Shown piece after piece: positions 13,001 to 25,000 of a stretch of DNA of 64,000 nt. The notes beneath the pieces are model-generated. The model made no database searches. It saw only the letters and a program-made list of their open reading frames with translations, and was not told where the DNA came from. The position numbers and the translations under genes were made by a program. The DNA is from Spirodela intermedia (Eukaryota > Streptophyta > Magnoliopsida > Alismatales > Araceae): assembly GCA_902729315.2 (NCBI GenBank), contig LR746278.1, positions 1,623,001 through 1,687,000 on the forward strand, in the 5' to 3' direction. Each line of letters begins with the position of its first letter. Within the stretch, counting starts at the first letter, position 1.

Positions 13001-16000
13001 TCATGGCCTAATATTAGTAAAAGTTACTGACTTCCTACCCAAGCTATCTGGTAGGCACCAATCATCATCATCTAAATATGCTTGAGAGGATAGTTAATCA
13101 TATTATAAATATTAATATTAACGGGACAAAATAGTATGAATAACCGTACTTGTGTGAAGTAGGTATCTTATGAGAAGGAGATAGCTTGCTGCCAAGTTAG
13201 ATGGTCCTGATAAAGTCTAACAGTCTACAGTACAGAAATCGTGGGGAATGCTGATTGAAGATGCATAGAGATGAAAAAGGAATGAGTAAGGTAATTGTAT
13301 GGGATATGAAATCTAAACTACCAACATAATTTATTTATTTATTTCAGGTGTGATTTAGATTTTTTTTATTTTCTTTGATACCCTGCATCACTATCAGATC
13401 CATATCATAGACCAAAGCCAAGAATCTGAAACTTCGTACCCAATTTTTAAGAAAAGATATATCTGCAAGGAATTAGATCAAATGTGAGTTGCGGATCAAT
13501 CACCAAAGACACACGACAGTAATTTAACTGTACTGGTAGCATAAGCTTCTAAACATTTACTCAAAGCTCCAAGCTTCCAAGTCAAGCTTTGATGCTTAAT
13601 ACTTTAAGCTCTTAACTTGGATGGTTCAGAGATAACGCCGCAATGGAAAAACAAACGTGAATGTATCCTTTACTCTGATTAAACTACGAATGTAGATATT
13701 TTTTCCGATTACTATGCACGAAAAACGGATTAACTGGTCGATAGATCCATAAACCTAGTATTTTGAAAACCAGCTTATCTTTAATGTAGCTGGCAATTCA
13801 TCCTTACCTGCAGCATTGGAGGCCTTAGCGAGATCCTTTCATTTGCGGCTTTCTGTGGGTTATCAACTGTGATTAGTGCCAATTCTCCATGTTCAGCAAA
13901 TGCTGTATTTTGTGCTTCTTTCAGTTTCTGTTCCTCCTTTTTCCTCTTTGTTTCCAAGTCAATAAGTGCAACACCAGCATCCACAAAAACACACCTGAGA
14001 GCGTAATGTATTTTAATATCATGTGGAAAAGGCAAGGCCCACAGAAAATAAAATCAATTTCTATGCTGAATAAAATGATAGGAATCATTGCATCTTTAAT
14101 TCTCTTAAGATTCATCGGTGACATCACCATAGGGGACAACATTGTTCAATTTCTGTGGATTAAGGTGAGGAGGCTCATACAGGGACTATGAACTAAGAAA
14201 CACCGATGACACATCCAAAACAAGGAAGTTGTCTATCCTCGTAAAAAGACACTGTTCTTTAACAGGTATCCCAACAGACTCCCGCAAGTCGTCATCAAAG
14301 CACAATAACACAGACAGCAGGACCACATAACTCAAATACAAAAATACCAGAAGCAATACTTGGCCAAATTACGGCAAGCATGAATATTCACTCGTTATCC
14401 AGAGGGTACAGTAAAATGTATCATTACCCAGGAAAGAACTCCACAATGTGCAGGTGCACAAGTTAAGATTTAGTGATCGAAATAATAATCAATGTCACCG
14501 TACGAAATGACACCATTTCTTCTGCAACATAACTATTCTTGAAATTACATACTTTTCTAAAATAAGGTTCAGCCTCGCCTTTAGGACGCTGGATTTGAGC
14601 CAAAGGATCATAGTAACAAATGCTTCAGGATGCTGGATTTAAGCTTATTACCAAATGATTTTTTTTAAAATTACATATTAACACTCACTGTTATACCCAG
14701 AAACGAAGGAAAAAATATTAGCTGAAACAGAAGATTAAAACTAATGGCAGACAACCAGTAGCAAACTAATCTTCTCATCTGAAAGATGCTAAATAAGAAG
14801 GAGAATGAGACTAAACAAAATTCTCTATATATCCTCAATGAAAAGTTTCATCAATCTCTGTTACTTTCATCAATCACCTAGTTGATGATATCTTGTCAAT
14901 CTTTTTTCTCATGCTTGAAAGCCTCTCTTACCCTGTCCCATCACCAAATCCACAAAACAGTGGATAGGTAATCCTTCCACCAATCAAAAACAGTTGGCGG
15001 TGGACAAATGTCATATCGACTTCTCATCATGTAGCGAATGTCCTTGTAATTTCTAGTCTGAATGTTTGTCTAATCTTCTACATTACAAAAGAAAATCCCA
15101 TATCCCAAAAAGAGATCAGGCTTTCCAATGCAAACAATGGATAGCGTAATTGAATCCAATTCAAAAGTTTGGATTGTCTCACAAGCACTAAACATATTGT
15201 TGAATGATTTCCAGGAGAACGTGTTGATTTTGGAAGGAAGTTTATTATTCTACACCGGTCTCTTCCACAATACTCTGCAATCATCAACTCCATATAAAAA
15301 ATTGAACTAGTAGCAAATCCCTCTCCACATTCCTTTGCCCAAAAAGTTTTCTTTACATACATACATCAGCCAAAGCATTTACTGATGCAGAACATCCAAA
15401 ACCCTTACACCATCCGTAAGGTACCCTTTCAATTGGAACTTCTGGTCATCATCTTTTTCATGGTCCATATCTGATTATGAATTCCTTCTTATCAATATTT
15501 ACATAACGTAGCTCACAAGACTTCATGTCAGGTCTCTCCCTTTACAGCCATTTATCCTCCCAGAATTCAAACAAACTTCTACCATTAAGAAACATGAAAT
15601 CGGGAGATATCTACAGAAACTCCTAAACATGAATGTTATTTTTCCTCATTGAAAACAAAAGAGAACAATTTGAAGGAACAAACTGCTATTGCCAGCAGTT
15701 CTTAAGTGTTTAGCAATGAGAATTTGCATTCCAGATGGAATCATCAATTGCAAGTCTTAAAATAACCATTAAGCAAGAAGGATTTTATTCATCTATAAAT
15801 TTTAACTATGTTGACTTTTCAGTCATCGCGTTCTAGTTTTTTTTTAATGGGTATTGAGTGTTTTTCTTTTAACTTCATTGAATCATTTGCCATTCACTAA
15901 GTCGTGGCATCTAAGGAAGAAACAAAACTAATGCAGTAATGCCTTAATAGTGAAACTGAAGGTTAAAGAAAACAGCCCGTGATATATTTGAACAGGACAG

Positions 16001-19000
16001 AAACCTATACTGTCCTGAGGATAACGAAAATTATTATCAAAGACAAATCAGTAAATATCTTACTCAATAGTAGTTGGAGTAGCAACAAACAACTGTCGGC
16101 GATGCCAAACAGCACCGGTAGCACAAGGAATTGCCACATCCCCAAGGCACCTATACTGCGGCCGTAAGGATGAAATGACAATGTGCTGGTGATATGCAAA
16201 AGCACAATACTCAACAGTCTGGTCCCAAGCTGTCCACTCGGGCTGTGAAAGAAGTCCACCAACAGGTTGAAAAGTCTCCCAACTGAAATGTCAAAATCAT
16301 CAAATAAGTACCTCAGGCAAGCATTCATCAACCACTAGTGCGGAAGAGAAATTCAATAAGTTGTTTAAAATGGACCCGTGACTTTTTCCACTAAAGGGCA
16401 TGAACATACACATTCCTTTTTTGAAAAAATGGAAGTTTAAAGAGAAAATCGGGAAAGATCAATCCTATGCTTTTGTTAACATTTTTTCATTTTCATTATG
16501 CACCTATAAGGCTACACTAAATGGTTTCCATTTCAGTACAAGAAAACCACAAGCATTCTGATTTTGTTAAGTTAGCAAGTACCAGCAGATTCAGGTTATA
16601 ATGGGTGAATGTAACCAATATCCTTACTTTCTGCCTTCAAATGACTCTTTCACTACAATCCCAAAGATAATGATCCCGCATCTTGGTTTACAAGACAGCG
16701 TCAGACATTAGTAGTAAACTCTTTCATCTTGTATGGGTATCTGGGATCCCAGAGGTTCGTTCATTGTCTTCCCTTTTTGGATAGACATGCAGAGGACCAA
16801 AGATGTTGGACAAATGGTAGCTTACTGAAAGAAGCATGCTCATCTTCAACTGACAAGTATAATACACCAGGTTTCTCAAGAAAAAAACACCACATATTCA
16901 CTTGAAAAATATCATATATGCGCGACAAATCTTGCTAGCCCTGGGTAAGAACTGTAAAATTGGGTTACTTTGAAATAGAGACATTTTTTTGCCCATTCAG
17001 GGTTTCAAATAGCTTGGGAAGAAGTAACGGTTGAATAGTTTGTGCGGGATTAGTCACGAGAAAACTAACCGATATGATTGGAAAACCTAGCTTTATTTTC
17101 GCAAAGTTGAGGAACATCAATATAAAGATGTTATAACATGGGAGAGTAGTGAAAAAAGGATTTCTATTGTGCTTTTCCTTTCTCATTTCTTGAACCAGGT
17201 TTTTGGGAAGAGAGGGATAATGCAAACCAATACTTCATCACAGGTCAGGCTGCAGAAGATTGACTCTCATAAAAAAAATGTAACTAGAACAAAAAATGTT
17301 CCTCAGGGTTCTACATATGACCCAAGGGTTTTCATCATCTAAAAGTTGAAATGGGAACAGCACATTATCATGTTGCCTGGAAACCCTAACGAATATCATG
17401 GATACCTTAAACATTTCAATGCTAAATATCAAGGACATCTCCATCTAAGGTCAGAAAATCAAATGAAGTTTTCTAAATCATCTGGACACAATAAGAACTG
17501 GGTTCCTACTGGCATATCATTGTCTAAAAGAACAATCAAAGCAGTTTAGTGCAAGCACCGTTTGTCTTACGGATAAAGAAAAACGGTATAAATCAGGAAT
17601 TATCAATAAAACTAGAATAGGAAGACATCACATACCTGTATAGCTGAAAATTCTGAGGTGCGGCCTCAACAGCTGACGTTCTGCTGGAAGAAAAAGAATC
17701 GTCTGCTGCAGTGAAAGAAGAAAGTGCCCCTCCATTTCCAAAACCGGATAACGGCATTGATTGCATTGTTGAGATGGCCGTCGCAGCCATAGGGCTAACC
17801 CTTCGTGATGTTTTATATGCTACTCCAAGTAACGCGCCTCCGTACAAGCCAACAACCTAGAAGCCGAATTTTAATCACGGGAAAAAGAAAAACATAGCAT
17901 ATACACCACGAAAATGACCAAAGAAAGCCAGATCCTAGGAGGCAATAAAGTTGTAGTCCAATGCCATGTCAATGACTTAACAAAGTGATAGCTTTAGTAC
18001 CACATGACAGGTGATACACCAATCGGATTCGTAATGGATTCATAGCTTATCCAAAACCAAATTCTTGACAAAATTTAATATCACAATCAACAACCTTTTT
18101 AATACTCATACGATGTACAAAAATTCATAGTTTAATCTGGTAAATTCGATATACCGGATATATAGTCAGATAGTCCAATATTTTTCATTCAATCATGATT
18201 GCATTTAATATCAGTCATTGAATTTCAAATTATGGGTAAGATTAATCTCCTTTGAACAATAATTTAACATTAACAATATCAAATTTTGAAAAAATAAAGA
18301 ATTGCCTACTTTCAATTCCATTAATAAACAGGAACCAAAATGAACATATACAAAGAAAAACTGGCCGTATCACCAACTGAGGCTAAATGCTCAGGAAAAA
18401 CCAATGCAAGACAGAGAGACCAGCAAAGAGTGACTGGTAGATGAAAATAGTAGAAAGAAGAGACCACAAAGGCTTTAGATGAATGTAGTTCATGTTTAAA
18501 AAGGCTTCCAGATCACAAGTGCTCACATCAAAGGAAATGGTGCACGGGGGAATGATAGAATTTGCTGACCCGAAAATCCAAGGATGACATCAAGACAATG
18601 TAGACATCCCATGTTTCCCTTCAAGAGACTCTTAAAGTGAAGAGTAGAGAGAACCTTAAAGGTTTGATGAATGCAGAGAAGAATATTCGAAAATCATAAG
18701 AACAGAAGTGTTAGATTGGAATGAGAAGAATAGAGTTTTTGATCCAAAAGTTCAAAAATGGTGTCAAGAGAATCTGAACAACAGCTGTGGTCAGTATTTT
18801 TTATAAGTTTCCTAATCTATCGACTTATGTAATTTTTTCACGTCGACTTTTTATTTATTACCCTTTTTTATTATCTTTTCTACTCTTTCCCTTCACTACT
18901 TTCTCTTACACCAAATGACATATACGCAGACAGTTCCTTTTCTCCATCATTAACTTGAGTTTTTAGGTTATTTGATGCAGCAGCATTCCACCAACATATG

Positions 19001-22000
19001 CTAAATCCTATCTGCCGAGTCTTTAGTGTAAAAAGTGGAGTTGGTACCACTAGTTGGGCAACTGGTGGGAATCTTTTTTGCCTTCTGGAGCCAAGCTAAA
19101 ACCCAGTTTTGAAATTTGACGATTCATGGAAATTATGTCAAAGGTAAAAATGAACACAAAGAAAGTCGAACTGAAATAATGGGATAAACCGCTGTTTTAA
19201 ACTACACATCATAGAGACGAATGCAGCTTCATACCGGTTCACTGCGACCCTCAATAGACCTGTTTAAAACGTGAGAAGTTCCATCATCCAGTAATATCCG
19301 TACTTGAACAGTTGCTGCAGAAGCAGCACTGGCCGCGGCTGCTGCTGCTTGAGCTGCAGCAGCGGCTGCCTCTTTTGCTTTTCTTGAAAGGCCACTTTTG
19401 AGAACGACTGGTATACGGGGAATTAATCCAGTCTCCACGAGAGCATATCTGTCACGACACGTGTCCCAAGCAAAAAGCCGTCCAGATCCCGAATCAACAA
19501 CTGACCAATCGCTAACTTTATAAATGGAAAAAGAAGGAATTTCAGGCCACACAATCGCAACATACCTGCAAATATAGCACACACGACATTAAAGTGATGA
19601 AAATCTCCGTAAAATATTCCAGCCTACTTTAAAACAAAATAAAGTGGCCAGTTCAAACCAGAACTCGCCTACTTTTAGCAAAATCTAGACATAAAAGGAA
19701 ATGCTTGGAAAACTTAGGAGAACAGTGGCACGTCTTCAAGAGTTGCCCAAATCTATTTGAAAATTAAACGAGAAATGAAATTTATCCTAAATCCATTCAT
19801 AAAAGAATTAACAACGGAAAAATATCGAAACAAAGCTACTTACTTCCCAGAACTGCTAACAGAAAGAACAGAATATGAATCATGTGCAGCCGGTGTACTG
19901 ATGTGCTTTTTGTTTTGTTTAACATGCAACACTTCTGAAAAGTCCCCCCTGGCTCTCCCAGTTTCCATAGTGGACCCAGTACCTCCAAGGGATGGATTTG
20001 CAGCATTTGACAACTGGAATGTCAGCAACTTAAGTTCCCTTTCAACTACGTACACGGCTGAGTGTTCCCTGCTTCCTGTTGGTGTGGCTAAAGGAGCTAC
20101 TGCTGGAAGAGACCTCGGATCAAATTCACTGAGTATAACACCAATATTGGTGCCAGTAGCAACTAGATGTGGTTGTAAAGGATGTGCCACCATGCAATAG
20201 ACCTACAAAAGTTTGTGACGCTCAGACTTTTGACAGTTTATCTCAATTCTAAAAAAATGCAAAAGCTGCATAAACATAATGGCCATATTCATAGTATAAA
20301 TAACACATTGACAAACACTAACACGAAACCTTTTTCAGAATTTACTGAATAGACAACATAGATACTCTCACGTCAATACAGTAAATTTTTAAAAAAAGCG
20401 TTCGCAAGGCCCATTGAGATAATGGTATTCTTAGCTTCAATATTAAGTCAAAGGAAAAATGGAATTTTTAGGATATCATCTAGTACTTGGTAACACGTGT
20501 TAGTGCTGATCCGACCATTGATACAGTAAAATAGTTTACACATCTGAAGCCTGGTAGTAGATCCTAATGTATTTCTAACATGATGCCATGGCCGCCATAA
20601 GCAAGTAATACAGATTCACCAAAACCTTTCCATCACAGACAGATTATTCGTGTATTATTTCCAGTAGTCTTCAAGGAAGCGCCATTTTAATGTTACGAGC
20701 TGAATGATTATTCAAACATAAGGATACAACAAGAATTGCCAATGAATAAAACGATTACTGCCACTACACAAAATATATGCCAGAAAGGACTTCCTTCAAA
20801 TGTTCAAAATTCTCCAAATACAAACAAACCATCAGCATTTTTCTCATTGAATGATCATAATTTGTTCCCACCATCATAAACATTATATTCTGATTTTTTA
20901 TACCCTTCGATTTTTATTTTCTACTTGGAATATAATTTTTCTGAGTAATAAGCAACAACCTTATGTCTGTCTAATATGTAGAAACTCCATTTTGACCTTG
21001 GTGGGAACAGAGGATGTCCAGTAGGTGAACTACAAAACTATTAGATGCAACCCCTTAGCCAGTTCAGTACATGGAAAATTTCAAACTTAGGGGACGGAGT
21101 GGGTAGAAAAATTAGATACATTGGACTGAGGAGGTACTCCCTAAGGAAGTTGAGTGAAAAGAAATGAAACTGGTGCACAACTATCGAAGCAACTCTTCAT
21201 CCTCATTGTTTACATGGGTTCAGCATCGTGGTAGATATGTTTACCTCCTCTAAAGAGGATCCTACCTCTCTTTAGGGAGTACCTCTAATCAAAGGCCATC
21301 AAATAAGATTGCTTCCTGGTCAAATTCGGCAACCCAAAGTACATAGATGAGGCCCTTGAACTCACAAGGTGAGTACTAATGGCCAACCAACTCTTCCACG
21401 CATATCCAGAAAGTGAGAGGTTGTAGTGGAATCTGGATGAGTTTTCTTAAGCCCATTTGTGGAAAACTTTCCATCCCTCATTTGACAGCAGTTTCTGGGT
21501 CAAAATATTTACATCCCTCATTTGACAACAGTTCCTAAGCCACCTCATTTGACAATAGTATATACTAGGTGTTCCCTGTCAGGTAATAAGGTATGTGATA
21601 TCTTCGTATCAAAAAATATGGTCAAGTATTATACATATCCAAATACTCATTTGGTAGGCTCATCCATTGGATTCCTGACATTTTTGTTAAAGATTACCCT
21701 CTGCTCTAGGAAACATCTTCAACTATTGTCGTCAGTCCCAATTACTGAATATCTAGAGACCAAAAAATAATTTTTTGATTTTTGGGGAGACGAAATCTTG
21801 ACTAAGACTCTGACTTCTGGCTTACTTAATTGCCCTTTTCGGATTGGAAGAGTTCTAGATCAGATTCCATGAAGGAAAACACTAGGGTTGTGTTTTCCAT
21901 CTTGAAAATTGAAGGGGTCAGGCAATCTCTCTTGGATTAGTTTATTTATGGCCATGATGGCCTAATGTGGCCTTCCCTCTTGCATTAGTTTATCTCTTGG

Positions 22001-25000
22001 ATTAGTCTACTTCCTTCCTGATGCTGCAGGCTGTTAGTTGCTTGTTTTCTAATATTTCCAGCAAGGAAGAGATAAGAGGAATGGAGATGGCTGTATGAAA
22101 TAGAAGAAAACCAGGAAGAAAAAAAGGCTTTTTCCAGGTTCTTTTGGCTGACCACTGCAACCGTGGATGATGGCATGTTATTGTGGCATTCTTCTTTAAC
22201 AAAAATGTCAGAAATCCAATGGATGAGCCCGACAAATGAGTATTTTTGGATTTGTATATACTTGAGCATGATTTTTTGATACGAAGATATAAGAGAACTT
22301 ACTATCTGATAGGGAACACCTAGTAAATACTATTGAACCTAATAAATGAGGTGGCCCAGAAACTACTGTCAAATGAGGGATGGAAAGTTTTTGACCCATG
22401 TGGCAAGAGCAAATATCTAGAGGTGTCAGTGTCTCACAATTTAATTTCGTGATAAACTGCAATACAAGCCTATTTTCAAATAAGCTCAAATAGAACAAAT
22501 AATACAGCCCAATTTTAATTCAATTCAAGTGAACCAGAGGCTCTGGAGATGTGAAGACACTTTGTGGCCCAAATTCAGCTCGAAATGGCCCAATAAGAGA
22601 TTTAGACACATATTAAATGTGTCAAGATCTAAATGCCCACATTTATTATTTCTCACATCTTGTTTATGTAAAATAATCTCCCTATTCTACTAAGGCGCTC
22701 TTATATCTTAGGGGCCTTCTAATACAATCCTATTTTTCCCTAAGAGCATTCTAACATAACCCCCTCCTTTCTAGTTTGTTATAACTAAATTTCAACCTAT
22801 AAAATACCCTCTTTCAGAGGCATTCAAGTTTATTTCTATCAATCTCATGAAATTTTCTTCTTTTGAGGTTCTATTTATCTACTGGTGGATTCCAACATCA
22901 TCTATAGATTCAGGGAAATCATTATGAACTTAGGATCAAGCCCTTGTGGACTTAAGGGTCGAGGTTTCTTCATTTTGTGGGCTCAACGGTGAAGTATCTT
23001 CACAAAAATCAAGTCTTTTGTGAATTCAAGAACAAAATTTCAACATTCTGCAACTCATCCTATATCTACTCGATCAAAACATCATCAAGTCGACATTTTT
23101 ACTATGCCACAACAAAATGGGATAAATCAGCAAATTTAGATCCTAAATCGTTCAGGTCTTTGTTTACTATAGATAGTTTCCACAGCAAACTGGCTAGACA
23201 TATTCCAAGAACGCTTCGTTGATTTGGTGGATCCAATAAAGGCCCTAACTTATCCAGCCACACAATCTGATTATCAGCAACAGGGATGGAAGTTAACTCC
23301 CTGATTTGTCAAAGGATCTAGACCCTAAGATTAGATGCTCAATTAGAGTAAAGCTGTCTCAGATTGATTCCAATGTTTCAAGATGATTGAACATCCAACA
23401 ATGAATAAATATTTATAAATGCAAGTATAAGAACATACTCTGAGTTTCTTGTTTGGAGCTAGCACTTGGGGAGGAATAAGTGATGACAATTCACAAAGTG
23501 GCCTTGTCAGGGCAGAGTATGTTGGGTGTTCAATCGCCCTACAAAAGAAAAAACAAATTAGTGTCGGTTATCCTTTAACCATCTTCAACACTGCAATATC
23601 ACACGTAATGCAATAAACTATCCCGATTGAAATAGAGGAATGTACCAGATATGAGAATCTTTTACACAAGTAAGAATATCAAGATTTGGTGCCCGGGGAT
23701 GGCACCATGATGCAACACTGTGACAAGCAAGTTTTGGAACAGGCTTGATACGTCTCAACTCCTAGATAAGGCAAAAAATTTAAAAGCACCATTAGACAAC
23801 CCAAATCCCAAGTAATCCACAAGATACCAACGCAGAACATTGCAATAACAATCAAGCACCTTGAATGAAATAGTATCCCAGATAGCTAATGTCTTATCAG
23901 CACCAATCGTGATCAGTTGTGGCGCACTTCCCATAACTCTAGAAAGTTCAACACCCACAACACCACCATCATGCGCCTTCAAGAAGAATTAGAAGAGATG
24001 CATTAAGTCTTCACTGTTGTATTCTACCACAATTAAGGCACTTACCTCTTGTGCCATTGCATCCCAATAGAAAAAAAAAAATTCTATCACAAAAAAAAAT
24101 CAGTAGCCAACATAGTGCAAGAATATGGAAGAAAATCAGAATCAAGGACAAGCAAGTTTTGACCTCGAATATTGCTTTGACGACTATACTCAACTCTGAA
24201 CTTCTCAGAGTTAAATGATAGGATATCAGTTCATATTAGATTCATTGAAGTGAAGGGAAAGTTATCTAAAATACCTTCAAATTGAGTTTAGGCGCGAGTT
24301 CACGTGAATCTTGGGTATAATCTGCATTCCAGATGACTATTAAGCCATCACTTGCGCCAGAAACGAGGAGTGACTGCAAAGTACCACAGAAAAAGTATTT
24401 TTCCCCCGTGAATTTTATAATTGTTACAATCAATACGTTCAATTTTACCTAAAAAAAATGATTGATATGGATATAATTACATAGAAGCAAATCATCATCT
24501 TTGGCAATGCATGGGAACCAATAAGGCACAGTGAATATGCAAATTTCAGTGATCCAGAAATATCTGTTCATTTCAGCATGGTCCTCGAAGTATATTTAAA
24601 CTCCAATTACTATGGTACGTGATAAACACATATTTAGGAGACAATGGGATATCAAAACGGGTCATGCACAGAAATAACGTGACATGATGCTCAATTTAAT
24701 AGGAAGACTGCTTCCTTGAGCTTAAGCTCAAGTTGAACGCCAATATCACCATCAATATCAGCATTTTATCACAAAATTACAATGATAAAAGCATAGAAAT
24801 GATAGAAACAAAGACTTTGAAAATAGTAGAGGAAGCCAAAAGCTCCAGCTGTAGCTATTACTAGTCAAGAAAGCACACATCGAGAAGAAAACATCAATAA
24901 ACATAGCTTCTAATTCTGAAGTCCAAAAATGGTTACCTCACCGGAAGCTGCCATAAATGTCATCAAGCACGATATTGAACCCTTATGACCACCAGTGTAT

